From Henriciella marina DSM 19595 (GTDB lineage: Bacteria; Pseudomonadota; Alphaproteobacteria; Caulobacterales; Hyphomonadaceae): a stretch of DNA of 64,000 bases. Below the pieces are notes generated by a model that did not search any database, was not told the origin of the DNA, and was given only the letters and a program-made list of their open reading frames with translations. The DNA is taken from positions 2,914,001-2,978,000 of the forward strand of contig NZ_AQXT01000002.1 in NCBI RefSeq assembly GCF_000376805.1, given 5' to 3'. A program made the translations under genes and the position numbers. The stretch's first letter is position 1; every line of letters starts with the position of its first letter. Positions 17,488 to 26,244 of this stretch are shown here, one piece after another.

Positions 17488-19688
17488 GCTTTCCTCAGGT
17501 CTTGGTCCTTTACAGGCATGCGGCGGATACGCTTGCCGGTGGCGGCATAAATGGCGTTGAGCACGGCCGGCGCTGCGACAGCGATCGTCGGTTCGCCAAC
17601 GCCGCCCCAGAAACCGCCGGACGGCATGACGATGGTCTCGACTTCCGGCATGTCGCGCACGCGCATCGAGTCGTAGGTGTCGAAATTGGTTTCCTGCACC
17701 TCGCCATTCTCGAAGGTGATCTCTTCGAAGAGCGCTGCCGATAGGCCGTAGACGAAGGAGCCAGCAACCTGTGCATCGATCTGCTGCGGATTGACGGCAT
17801 AGCCGGGATCGGTCGCGGCAACGATGCGGTGGATCTTCAGGCGGCCTTCATCGCTGACGGTCACCTCGGCACAGGCGGCTGTATAGCTGCCGAACGAGTA
17901 GAAGACACAAAGCCCGCGGGCCTTGCCGTCATCGCTGCCCCAGCCGGATTTCTCCGCCACGGCATTGAGAACAGCGGCCATCTGTGGGCTGTCTTTCAGA
18001 TAGTCCAGCCTGAATTCGAGCGGGTCGCGGCCCGCTGCGTGGGCCATCTCGTCCATGAAGCATTCAAGATAGATGGCGTTCTGGTTGGCGTTCACACCGC
18101 GCCAGAAACCCGGCCGGACCGGCGGGTTGCGCATGGCATGGTCCACCTTCAGGGCTGGGAAGGTGTATTTCAGGGTCTGGTCTTCAGCCCGCGCATCCAT
18201 CCCGCTCGGAAGGAGGCCCTGGAAGACATATGGGTCCATCCCGTTCATCAGCGCCTGCGGCATCAGACCTGCGAGGATCGACTGTCCCGCAAGTCGGATC
18301 TTCATGCCGATCAGATTGCCATCAGCGTCGAGAGCACCCTGACAGCGCGCCTGCGTGGTCGGGTGATAGAAGCCATGCTTCATGTCTTCTTCGCGCGACC
18401 AGAGAAGCTTGACCGGTGTGCCGGGCATCTCCTTGGCGATGTTCACGACCTGGGTGACATAGTCGCTCATCCCGCGCCGCCCAAAACCGCCGCCGAGATG
18501 GATCTTGTAGACGTCGCACTGCTCGATAGGCAGGCCAGCGGCCTCTGACGCGGCGCCGAGTGCGGCCTCGCCATTCTGTGTCGGGCACCAGACTTCGCAT
18601 TTGTCCTCGGTCCAGATCGCCGTCGCATTCATCGGCTCCATGCAGGCATGGTTCTGGTTCGGGACGCGATAGGTTGCTTCGACGGTCTGGGCAGCATTGG
18701 AAAATGCGCTGTCGACATCGCCTGCGGTATTACCAACAAAGGCCTCATCAGATGTCAGCGCCTCTTCGAGGCTTTCATCAAATGCAGCGCTCGAATAATC
18801 GGAGCCTTCGCCATCGGTCCATTCGACCTGTAGCGCATCGAGCGCCGTCTTTGCCTGCCACCAATAGTCGGCGACGACCGCGACAGAGCGGTCATCGACA
18901 CGGACGACCTTGCGGACGCCTGGCATCGAGGTCACGGCGCTCTCATCATAAGAGGCGAGCGTTGCGCCGCGTTTTGGGGCCTGAAGGATGGCCGCATTGA
19001 CCATGCCCTCCATCTGAAGGTCCGCACCGTACTTCTGCGCACCCGTGACCTTTTCTTTCGTGTCGAGACGGAGGACGGGCTGCCCGACCAGTTTCCATTC
19101 TGACGGGTCCTTGACTTTCACACCGGTTGGCGGCGTGAGCTTGCTGGCGGCGTCGGCCACTTCGCCAAACCGCAGTTCCTTGCCTGAGGCTCCATGCGTG
19201 ATGACGCCCTTGGAGACCGAACATTCGCCGATCGGAACGCCCCATTGATCAGCAGCCGCCTGGGTCAGCATGACCCGTGCGACGGCGCCGCCTTCGCGGA
19301 CATAATCAACGCTGGCGCGGATACCTTGCGAGCCACCGGTTGAGAAGTCGCGCCAGACGCGGTCGCGCGCGAGATTTTCGCCGGGTGTTGGATATTCGGT
19401 GACGACCTTGTCCCAGTCGCATTCAAGCTCTTCAGCGACGAGCTGGGCGAGGCCTGTCAGCGTGCCCTGGCCCATCTCGGAGCGGGCGATCCGGATCGTG
19501 ACAACATCGTCATTGCCGACATGGACCCATGCATTGACCTCTGGGTTCGGGGCCGCGTTTGCAGCTTGGTCGGCGTCGGGCGCGTCATCTGACCCGCCAG
19601 AACAGGAGGCCAGGATGCCGATTGAAAGCCCGGCGGCGCCAGTGCCGATAATGAAATTGCGGCGTGAAAGCCTGATCGTGTCAGCCAT
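17484..19688 (-). CDS. Molybdenum hydroxylase large subunit, IorB-type, Tat-exported
   Basis: 734 residues from the ATG at 19686-19688. Tat signal LSRRNFIIGTGAAGLSIG followed by ILASCSGG, a possible Tat lipobox. Xanthine-oxidase-family molybdopterin subunit of the isoquinoline 1-oxidoreductase/membrane aldehyde dehydrogenase branch: TRIARS-type RIARSEMGQGTLTGLAQLV, HLGGGFGRRGMSDYV, RPGFWRGVNANQNA, and GGVGEPTIAVAAP with the catalytic Glu. The branch hydroxylates N-heterocycles or aldehydes and feeds electrons to cytochrome c. The substrate is not determinable. It precedes fccA with a GTGA overlap, tying it to the sulfur genes. Confidence 0.9.
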   Translation of the reverse strand: MADTIRLSRRNFIIGTGAAGLSIGILASCSGGSDDAPDADQAANAAPNPEVNAWVHVGNDDVVTIRIARSEMGQGTLTGLAQLVAEELECDWDKVVTEYPTPGENLARDRVWRDFSTGGSQGIRASVDYVREGGAVARVMLTQAAADQWGVPIGECSVSKGVITHGASGKELRFGEVADAASKLTPPTGVKVKDPSEWKLVGQPVLRLDTKEKVTGAQKYGADLQMEGMVNAAILQAPKRGATLASYDESAVTSMPGVRKVVRVDDRSVAVVADYWWQAKTALDALQVEWTDGEGSDYSSAAFDESLEEALTSDEAFVGNTAGDVDSAFSNAAQTVEATYRVPNQNHACMEPMNATAIWTEDKCEVWCPTQNGEAALGAASEAAGLPIEQCDVYKIHLGGGFGRRGMSDYVTQVVNIAKEMPGTPVKLLWSREEDMKHGFYHPTTQARCQGALDADGNLIGMKIRLAGQSILAGLMPQALMNGMDPYVFQGLLPSGMDARAEDQTLKYTFPALKVDHAMRNPPVRPGFWRGVNANQNAIYLECFMDEMAHAAGRDPLEFRLDYLKDSPQMAAVLNAVAEKSGWGSDDGKARGLCVFYSFGSYTAACAEVTVSDEGRLKIHRIVAATDPGYAVNPQQIDAQVAGSFVYGLSAALFEEITFENGEVQETNFDTYDSMRVRDMPEVETIVMPSGGFWGGVGEPTIAVAAPAVLNAIYAATGKRIRRMPVKDQDLRKA

Positions 19689-19702
19689 GTGTCTGCCCTC
19701 CC

Positions 19703-20155
19703 TCAGGCTTTCGTCTTGGCAAGGTGGACACCCTTGCGGACCCGGGCGAGTGTACCGCACCGGCAGATATTGGTGACCTGAGCGTCGATGTCGTCATCGG
19801 TCGGGTCAGGCGTGTTGTTCAGAAGGCCGGCGACGGCCATGATCATGCCAGGCTGGCAATAGCCGCACTGGGGGATGTCCATCTCGACCCAGGCCTGCTG
19901 GACCGGATGGCTTCCATCCTCCGAGAGGCCCTCAATCGTCGTGATCTCTTCGGCACCAGAGAGGGCGCCAACCGGGTACGTACATGAGCGTACGGCCTGG
20001 CCATCGATATGGATCGTGCAGGTGCCGCACTGGGCGATCCCGCACCCATATTTGGCGCCGGTAAGGCCCAGATGCTCACGAAGCACCCACAGAAGCGGTG
20101 TGCTGTCGTCGGCGTCGACGGTGACTGATTTTCCGTTGACCTTGATATCTGCCAT
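19703..20155 (-). CDS. Molybdenum hydroxylase [2Fe-2S] subunit, IorA-type
   Basis: 150 residues from the ATG at 20153-20155, preceded by AGAGGAGGATC. Plant-type ferredoxin cluster ligands in YGCGIAQCGTCTIHIDG plus C in RSCTYP, and the second cluster CGYCQPGMIM with NICRCGT. Small subunit partner of the next gene. It has no signal peptide, so is presumably carried across the membrane with the Tat-tagged large subunit. First gene of the 16-gene run. Confidence 0.93.
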   Translation of the reverse strand: MADIKVNGKSVTVDADDSTPLLWVLREHLGLTGAKYGCGIAQCGTCTIHIDGQAVRSCTYPVGALSGAEEITTIEGLSEDGSHPVQQAWVEMDIPQCGYCQPGMIMAVAGLLNNTPDPTDDDIDAQVTNICRCGTLARVRKGVHLAKTKA

Positions 20156-20368
20156 GCGCTGATCCTCCTCTCGCATTGCGAACAGGCACCAGCATCAAAC
20201 GCCTTGACGTTTATGGATGGGCAGACCGCAATTTCAGACGCAAGTCTTCATCGCGGCAGCAATCCATTCCCTCAGCCGGACCTTCACGCAGATAAGCCTA
20301 GCGCGCTTGCCCCCACCCGACCAGCGACGCGGCCAAAAAAATCGATCACATCTGGTTGAGGCGGCAGA
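20156..20368. promoter_or_regulatory. Leader/promoter region of the molybdenum-sulfur operon
   Basis: 213 bases between the leftward iorA-type gene and the upstream leftward SDR. It must hold the main promoter of the long operon unless transcription continues from the SDR. An imperfect dyad CATCAAACG-CCTTGA-CGTTTATG lies at about 20193-20216. No strong -35/-10 pair, terminator or RNA element was recognised. Confidence 0.35.
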
Positions 20369-21118
20369 TCAGCTTCCGCCATCGACACGCAGGATGGTGC
20401 CCGTGGTGAAACTGGAGGCCTCACTGGCAAGACAGAGCGCGGCGGTGACGATCTCTTCAGGCCTGCCGGGGCGGCCAAGCGCGTTGTCGGCTTTTTCCCG
20501 CATCTGTTCGGGCCACGCTTTCGAAATATCGGTCAGGAAAGGCCCGGCCGAAATCGTGTTGACGCGAACCTTTGGTCCGTACTCGCGGGCGAACGAGACG
20601 GTCATCGCATTCAGCGCGGCCTTGGCGCCGCTATAGGGCACAACCTCCGGCAGCGGCATGAGCGCACCGGTTGACGAGATGTTGATGATGACCCCGCCAT
20701 CGCCGTCTGCCATGCGCTTGCCGATCTGCGAGCCGATCCTGAACGGGCCCTTGAAGTTGAGGTTCAGGACGCTGTCGAACAGGGTTTCCGGCACCTCATG
20801 GCTCGGGACGCGCGGGCTCATCCCGGCATTGTTGATGAGGATGTCGACCTTGCCGAACGCCTTATAGACTTGCTCGATCATCGGGTCGATTTCTTCCCAC
20901 TTGCCGCAATGGGCGCTGAGCGCGAGCGCTTTCCTGCCGAGTGCGCGAACCTCTTCGGCAACCTCCTCGCAGGCATCCAGCTTGCGGCTGACGATGATTA
21001 CGTCGGCGCCCTGCTGCGCGAACGCCTTTACCATCTCATAGCCGAGCCCCCGGCTGCCCCCTGTCACCAGAACAGTCTTGCCCGTGAAATCAAACAGTCG
21101 GCTTGCAAGGTCGGCCAT
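20369..21118 (-). CDS. SDR-family NAD(P)-dependent oxidoreductase
   Basis: 249 residues from the ATG at 21116-21118. Classical SDR: VLVTGGSRGLGYEMV cofactor motif, ILINNAGMSPR, catalytic Ser in INISSTGA, YSGAK (Tyr-x-x-x-Lys) and C-terminal TGTILRVDGGS. Glucose/ribitol dehydrogenase-like branch; substrate unknown. It stands 213 bases upstream of the molybdenum-sulfur operon in the same direction, so co-transcription is possible. Confidence 0.88.
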   Translation of the reverse strand: MADLASRLFDFTGKTVLVTGGSRGLGYEMVKAFAQQGADVIIVSRKLDACEEVAEEVRALGRKALALSAHCGKWEEIDPMIEQVYKAFGKVDILINNAGMSPRVPSHEVPETLFDSVLNLNFKGPFRIGSQIGKRMADGDGGVIINISSTGALMPLPEVVPYSGAKAALNAMTVSFAREYGPKVRVNTISAGPFLTDISKAWPEQMREKADNALGRPGRPEEIVTAALCLASEASSFTTGTILRVDGGS

Positions 21119-21242
21119 CTTGTCTCTCCCTTTGATTTTCGCAGAAGGTATCCGGGAAGCCGGGGCCAAGACAATCGGGCTGGAGGCTTTCCCGCGCGGC
21201 AGGCGCTCGACATCAGGTCCCCAATCCTCCTAGGGTCTGCTC

Positions 21243-23660
21243 ATGTTAAAAATGGAGAGCATGTCCGTGCGCCAGACCATCATCGGTTTCCTCATCACCG
21301 CCCTTTTCAGCCTGTCCTCGGTGGCAAGCGCGCAAGACGTTTCGATGAGCGGCTTCATCGATATGGAAGTCACTGATGAGAACAAGGTGCTGGCGACCCT
21401 GCCGGCCCCCGGCGATGACGGGGTCATGCTGCGGATGATCCATGCGGTGCGGCTCAAGGCGGGCCTCGGCTCCAACCCTGTCGGGCTTGACCGCGGATGG
21501 GGCTCGAGCGGAGAGATCCTGGCCTTTCGCAAGATTGGCAACCGCGTCCTGCTGGAAGTTGAAAACCAGACCTATCGCGCAAACCCGGAAAATCCGCTCG
21601 AAGCGCGCGCGGTTGCAGAAAGCTTTGCCAATTCCTTCGTTGGAGAGGCAGAGATCACCGCGCAGGAAGGCGGAAATGTTACCTTCGATCTGACAAGCTT
21701 TCTGGTCGCTGACAGCCTTAATCTGGTCCAGCATCTGAAGGACGCAGAGCAGGGCACGTTCACCGTCGCGGAAAAGCGCTCGCTTGTGGACCCCGACAAT
21801 ATTCTCGTCTTCCCCGACAATGTGGAAGTCGATGTCTTCCTGACGCTGTCGAGCAAGGACCCTGGCCGCGAAGTGGCGACGACGGCGGCGAGCGGGAATG
21901 ACGTGACGCTGGTTCAGCATCATTCCTTCGTCCGCCTGCCGGAAGAGGGGTACACACCGCTCGCATCTGATCCGCGTGCAGGTGTCATTGACCAGATCTA
22001 TTTCGATTACAGTGCCGCCCTCGATGAGCCAGTGGTCAAGCGGCTGGCGCGTCGTTACCGCCTGCAGAAGAACGCCGATGGCGAGACAATCAATCCCATC
22101 ACTTTCTACATCGATAGCGGTGCGCCGGTACAGATCCAGGAGGCCCTTCTCGATGGGGCGCGCTGGTGGGGAGATGGGTTCGCCGCAGCCGGCTATCCGG
22201 ATGGCTACCGTGTTGAAATCCTGCCGGAAGACGCCCATCCGCTCGATATCCGGTACAATGTGGTCCAGTGGGTCCATCGCCAGACGCGCGGCTGGTCCTA
22301 TGGCGGCGGCATTTCCGACCCGCGCACGGGCGAAATGCTGAAAGGTCATGTCATCCTCGGGTCGCTCCGGGTGCGGCAGGACCGGATGATCTTTGAAGGG
22401 CTGGCAGGGACGGGAGAGACCGGAACAGGATCGAACAATGATCCAGTTGAGCTGGCCTTGGCACGTATTCGCCAGCTTTCAGCCCATGAGATCGGCCATG
22501 CGCTTGGCTTCCAGCACAATTTCGCGGCCAGCACCTATGGCAAAGGCTCTGTCATGGATTACCCGGCGCCCGACGTCCGGGTGAAGCGTGGCGAGCTCGA
22601 TTTCAGCAATGTCTATGGTGTCGGCATCGGCGCATGGGACAAGTTCACGGCGACGTGGCTTTACGGCGACCTTACCGGCGAAGAGCGTGATGCGATGGTG
22701 CTCGAGGCGCGCTCCGACGGGCTGATCTATGTCGCCGATCAGGATGCGCGCAGTGCTGCCACGGGCCATCCGCTCGGCAACATCTGGGACAATGGAAGCG
22801 ACCCGGTAGATGCGCTTCGTGAGACGCTCGAGATCCGCCGGATCGCGCTTGAGAGTTTTGGGCCTGACCGCGTCGCGCAAGGCCAGCCGATTTCAGACCT
22901 CAATGATGTGATCGTGCCGATCTATCTCTATCACCGCTATCAGACGGCGGCGGCCGCCAAGCTGATTGGCGGGATGAGTTTCAACTATGCCGAGCGCGGT
23001 GACGGCCAGCCGGCGGCGTCTATCGTTTCGCCTGAGCGGCAGATGGAAGCGCTTGATATCTTGCTGGAAACTGTTGATCCGGCGCGGCTCGACCTGCCGG
23101 ACGATGTGCTGGCGCTGCTTACACCCGGCATGGCGAATTACGAGCTGGCCGACTGGGACCGGGAGAGGTTTGCGGGGGCGGCCAGCCCGGCTTTTGATGT
23201 TGTGTCGGCAGCTGACACGGCAGCGGCAACGACGTTCAGCATTCTTCTTGAGCCGCAGCGTGTTGCACGCTTGATCGAATTTCATCGTCGCGACCCCGAA
23301 AATCCCGGTGTCTCCACGGTGCTTGGGCGGGTCCAGGAGGGTGTCTTGGCGAGCGCTCCGTCGGCGCGCACCCGCCCGATCGCAGAGGCGGTCCGGGCCC
23401 GGTACGCTTTCTCGCTGATGGACCTTGCCGCCGCTGATACGACCGTCGCGGTGAAGGCCGCGGCAGAAGCCGGACTGCGCGACCTTTCCGAAGCGCTTGG
23501 AAGCACAAGCGGTGATCATGCGGCCTGGCTGCAGGCGCGTATTGAGGACTTCCTTGAGGCCCCGGCTGATGTGAACCCGCCTGCCATTGAGGCGGAGGCG
23601 CTGCCACCTGGCGGGCCGATTGGGTTTACGCCTTATGAGACCTGCTGGCACTGCGAGTAG
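21243..23660 (+). CDS. Secreted zinc-dependent metalloprotease (DUF5117/DUF4953 type)
   Basis: 805 residues. Signal peptide ends SSVASAQ; further in-frame ATGs at 21252 and 21261 are possible starts. The large N-terminal part (IGNRVLLEVENQTYRA, VDVFLTLSSKDPGRE) is the accessory domain of this family. The catalytic motif is SAHEIGHALGFQHNFAAS (His ~415, H-E-x-x-H-x-x-G-x-x-H) followed by GSVMDYPAP, the methionine turn, as in metzincins. The C-terminal part is helical, ending YETCWHCE with a CxxC. Alone between divergent and convergent neighbours; no partner visible. Confidence 0.88.
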   Translation: MLKMESMSVRQTIIGFLITALFSLSSVASAQDVSMSGFIDMEVTDENKVLATLPAPGDDGVMLRMIHAVRLKAGLGSNPVGLDRGWGSSGEILAFRKIGNRVLLEVENQTYRANPENPLEARAVAESFANSFVGEAEITAQEGGNVTFDLTSFLVADSLNLVQHLKDAEQGTFTVAEKRSLVDPDNILVFPDNVEVDVFLTLSSKDPGREVATTAASGNDVTLVQHHSFVRLPEEGYTPLASDPRAGVIDQIYFDYSAALDEPVVKRLARRYRLQKNADGETINPITFYIDSGAPVQIQEALLDGARWWGDGFAAAGYPDGYRVEILPEDAHPLDIRYNVVQWVHRQTRGWSYGGGISDPRTGEMLKGHVILGSLRVRQDRMIFEGLAGTGETGTGSNNDPVELALARIRQLSAHEIGHALGFQHNFAASTYGKGSVMDYPAPDVRVKRGELDFSNVYGVGIGAWDKFTATWLYGDLTGEERDAMVLEARSDGLIYVADQDARSAATGHPLGNIWDNGSDPVDALRETLEIRRIALESFGPDRVAQGQPISDLNDVIVPIYLYHRYQTAAAAKLIGGMSFNYAERGDGQPAASIVSPERQMEALDILLETVDPARLDLPDDVLALLTPGMANYELADWDRERFAGAASPAFDVVSAADTAAATTFSILLEPQRVARLIEFHRRDPENPGVSTVLGRVQEGVLASAPSARTRPIAEAVRARYAFSLMDLAAADTTVAVKAAAEAGLRDLSEALGSTSGDHAAWLQARIEDFLEAPADVNPPAIEAEALPPGGPIGFTPYETCWHCE

Positions 23661-23678
23661 CGCGCGAAAAGGTGGCTG

Positions 23679-24461
23679 TCATTGATCGCTTGTGGCGAAG
23701 AAGGCCTGCCAGCGTTTGAGGCCGTCTTCATTATAGGTCCGCATCGTGTCGACCATTTTCAGGAAGCCTGCCTGATCGGCGAGGTCGGGCGGCAGGAGCG
23801 GGTCGTAATTGATCAGGCGAATGACGGCCTGACCGATGAGCAGCGTCTCACGGGCCGCGTCCGGGACCGGCAGGTCTGGTAGTCCAGCGAGGCTGGTCTC
23901 CATTGCGGTGGTCGCTTCCTCATAGGTTGCCGCGAGCGCTTCGGTGGACCACAGGGTTCGCCAGTCTGAGGGAGCTGGTGCGCTGATCCTGTCGGCGTGA
24001 ACGAGCAGAATGTCGGGGTCGGCGCCAATCGCGATCAGCTCCTCCCGGTGCTCATCTAGCGCAAGCGCCAGATTGGCCGGGCGGGTCCAGACGCCTTCCG
24101 GCGTGCGGCGGTAGCCTGAAAGACCAAGCGCCCTTTCGCGGGCCCCGAGCTGCTTGCGGTCGGTGCGCCCGAGGTGCTGGGTCAGCGCGATCAGCCAGCT
24201 GCCGCTCCAGGGGGCGATCTTGTGCTCGACGTTCTGCCAGTCCTGCAGCCTGCGAATGAGCGAGCGTGATCTGGGTCCCGGCTGGTAAAGGCCGCGTGAC
24301 GGGCTTTCCAGAAGGTCCTCTTTCAGAAGGCGGGTGACCGCCACGCGCAGGGTCGACGCCCCAACGTCGAAGAGGCCGCCCGCCTGTATCAGCCGCGAGA
24401 TCGATTCTGGCTCATCGCGGCGACTGCTCAGGAGAGACAGGACAAGCGCGCGCGCCGACAT
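23679..24461 (-). CDS. PaaX-like transcriptional regulator
   Basis: 260 residues from the ATG giving MSARALVLSLLSSRR; an upstream in-frame ATG (24497) lies in promoter-like AT-rich DNA without a ribosome-binding site. PaaX family: N-terminal winged helix (FDVGASTLRVAVTRLLKEDLL, then GLYQPGPRS) and a PaaX central part with PWSGSWLIALTQ and GVWTRPANLA. PaaX represses phenylacetate catabolism by sensing phenylacetyl-CoA; relatives sense other acyl-CoAs. It is divergent from the desaturase gene, which it may control. Confidence 0.82.
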   Translation of the reverse strand: MSARALVLSLLSSRRDEPESISRLIQAGGLFDVGASTLRVAVTRLLKEDLLESPSRGLYQPGPRSRSLIRRLQDWQNVEHKIAPWSGSWLIALTQHLGRTDRKQLGARERALGLSGYRRTPEGVWTRPANLALALDEHREELIAIGADPDILLVHADRISAPAPSDWRTLWSTEALAATYEEATTAMETSLAGLPDLPVPDAARETLLIGQAVIRLINYDPLLPPDLADQAGFLKMVDTMRTYNEDGLKRWQAFFATSDQ

Positions 24462-24557
24462 GCTGGTTTTCTCGAGAGGCTTAAAATAATACGACATTTG
24501 ACAATTAGTGCTTATAAATGTAATAAAGAAGAAACGCCAGGGATCAGGAGTTCGCTC

Positions 24558-25475
24558 ATGCAACAGGGTATGAAGCTTTCGCAAGCGCTCACAAAGGCTG
24601 AGCTGCGCGCCTTTCAGAAAAAGTCGAATATCCGCGCCCTTGGCGGCTTGGTGTTCAACTGGGCGATCATCGCGCTAGCCTTTGCCATTGCGATCATCTG
24701 GACCAATCCGCTGACGATCCTGGCAGGTATCGTGATCCTTGGCGGGCGCCAGCTTGGCCTTGGCGTGATGAACCATGATTGCGCGCATCACGCTTTCTTC
24801 AAGAGCCCGAAGGTTGATGAGTTTGTCGGTCACTGGCTGGCCGGCGCGCCGATGAATACATCGCTCAAGGCCTACCGTGCCTATCATCTGAAGCACCACA
24901 AATATGCTGGCACACCCGATGATCCCGATATCGGTTTCGTGAAGAATTACCCGGTGTCCAAGGACAGCCTGAAGCGAAAATTCATTCGCGACTTCACCGG
25001 CCAGACCGGGTTTCGCGATACGATGAATGATTTCAAGAAGTTCAAGCTTTCGCGCAATTACCCTTGGCTGATGTTCCACTTCGCTTTGCTTGGCACGCTG
25101 ACACTGGTTGGCGCGCCATGGGCGTATCTGATGTGGTGGGCAGCGCGCCTCTTTGTTTTCCCGGCCATCGTACGCCTTCGCCAGATTGGGGAGCATGGCA
25201 CCGCGCTCGACCGCACCAGCCTTGATGCGCGTTTGAATACGGGGACCACGGTCGCACCGCTCTGGCAGCGGCTCATCGTGGCGCCGAATGACGTGAACTA
25301 TCACCTGGAGCATCATCTGCTGGCCAGCGTGCCGCCCTACAGGCTGGGCCGCCTGCACAGGCTGCTGGCAGAGCGTGGCTATTATGAAGGCTATGACTGC
25401 ATTTCGAAGGACTATTTCGACGTTATACGCCGGGCCATGAAGCCTAATGAGCCGCGCATGGTAGCCGCCGAGTAG
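24558..25475 (+). CDS. Membrane fatty-acid desaturase
   Basis: 305 residues from the ATG at 24558-24560, which has AGGAG at 7 bases. Three histidine boxes for the di-iron centre: HDCAHH (preceded by GVMNHD), YHLKHHKYAG and YHLEHHLLASVPPYRL. Two or more hydrophobic hairpins flank them. The family introduces double bonds into (or hydroxylates) acyl chains in the inner membrane. The close relation of divergent PaaX-like gene suggests acyl-CoA-responsive control. Confidence 0.9.
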   Translation: MQQGMKLSQALTKAELRAFQKKSNIRALGGLVFNWAIIALAFAIAIIWTNPLTILAGIVILGGRQLGLGVMNHDCAHHAFFKSPKVDEFVGHWLAGAPMNTSLKAYRAYHLKHHKYAGTPDDPDIGFVKNYPVSKDSLKRKFIRDFTGQTGFRDTMNDFKKFKLSRNYPWLMFHFALLGTLTLVGAPWAYLMWWAARLFVFPAIVRLRQIGEHGTALDRTSLDARLNTGTTVAPLWQRLIVAPNDVNYHLEHHLLASVPPYRLGRLHRLLAERGYYEGYDCISKDYFDVIRRAMKPNEPRMVAAE

Positions 25476-25482
25476 GTCTCTG

Positions 25483-26244
25483 TCAGGCCGCGCCTTCGAT
25501 ATCGACAGCCCGGCCGTCGACCCGGGCCTTTACGCCGAAGATGTCCGCCAGACGCGCTTCGGTCAGTGTTTCTTCGGTCGGGCCATCCGCCTGAATACGG
25601 GCATCCTTCATCCAGATCATGCGGCTGGCATAGCGCGAAGCGAGCGGTATGTGGTGAAGTACGACGAGGGCGCCGCCGCCTGCTGCAACGTATTGCTGGA
25701 TGATGTCCATGATGCGGAACTGGTGACGCGGGTCCAGCGCTGCCACGGGCTCATCGGCAATCAGCAATCCAGCCTCGGATGCAAAGGCGCGGGCACAATG
25801 AACGCGGGCGAGCTCGCCGCCTGAGAGCGTGTCTGTCTGACGGTCTGCGAGAGGGCAGAGTCCGCATTTCGTCAGCGCGCGGTTTACGGCCTCGCGGTCC
25901 TCATCACCCAGCCTTCCCGGCGCGGCGCCATAGGCATACCGGCCGAGCGCGACGACATCGCGGACCGTGTTTGGCCAGGCAAGCGGGCGCTGCTGGGGGA
26001 GGTAGGCAACGCGGCGGGCGCGCTGCATCGGCGCAAGCTTTGCGCTATCATCGCCATCCAGCGTTGCCGTGCCAGAGCTGGTCTTTTCAAGGCCCAGCGA
26101 TGCGCGAAGCAAGCTGGTCTTGCCAGCGCCGTTTGGGCCAAGGAGCGCGACAAGTTCGCCCGGCCCGACGCGGAAGCTTGCGTCTTCCACCAGCACCGCG
26201 CCCTGCGTTTTCACGCCGAGGCCTTTTACGACAAGCTCAGTCAT
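25483..26244 (-). CDS. btuD: Cobalamin ABC transporter ATPase (BtuD-type)
   Basis: 253 residues. Walker A GPNGAGKTSLLRASLGL, Q-loop LPQQRPLAWP, signature LSGGELARVHCARAF, Walker B LLIADEPVAALDP, switch His in LHHIPLASRY. FecE/BtuD/HmuV branch. Start overlaps the permease stop by 8 bases. B12 specificity is taken from the riboswitch-controlled btuB at the head of the operon. Confidence 0.9.
   Translation of the reverse strand: MTELVVKGLGVKTQGAVLVEDASFRVGPGELVALLGPNGAGKTSLLRASLGLEKTSSGTATLDGDDSAKLAPMQRARRVAYLPQQRPLAWPNTVRDVVALGRYAYGAAPGRLGDEDREAVNRALTKCGLCPLADRQTDTLSGGELARVHCARAFASEAGLLIADEPVAALDPRHQFRIMDIIQQYVAAGGGALVVLHHIPLASRYASRMIWMKDARIQADGPTEETLTEARLADIFGVKARVDGRAVDIEGAA

Noticed and set aside
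17484-19688. Large molybdenum subunit as xanthine dehydrogenase proper
   Set aside because: Tat signal and GGGFGRRG-type motif place it in the IorB/periplasmic branch; no FAD subunit is present.
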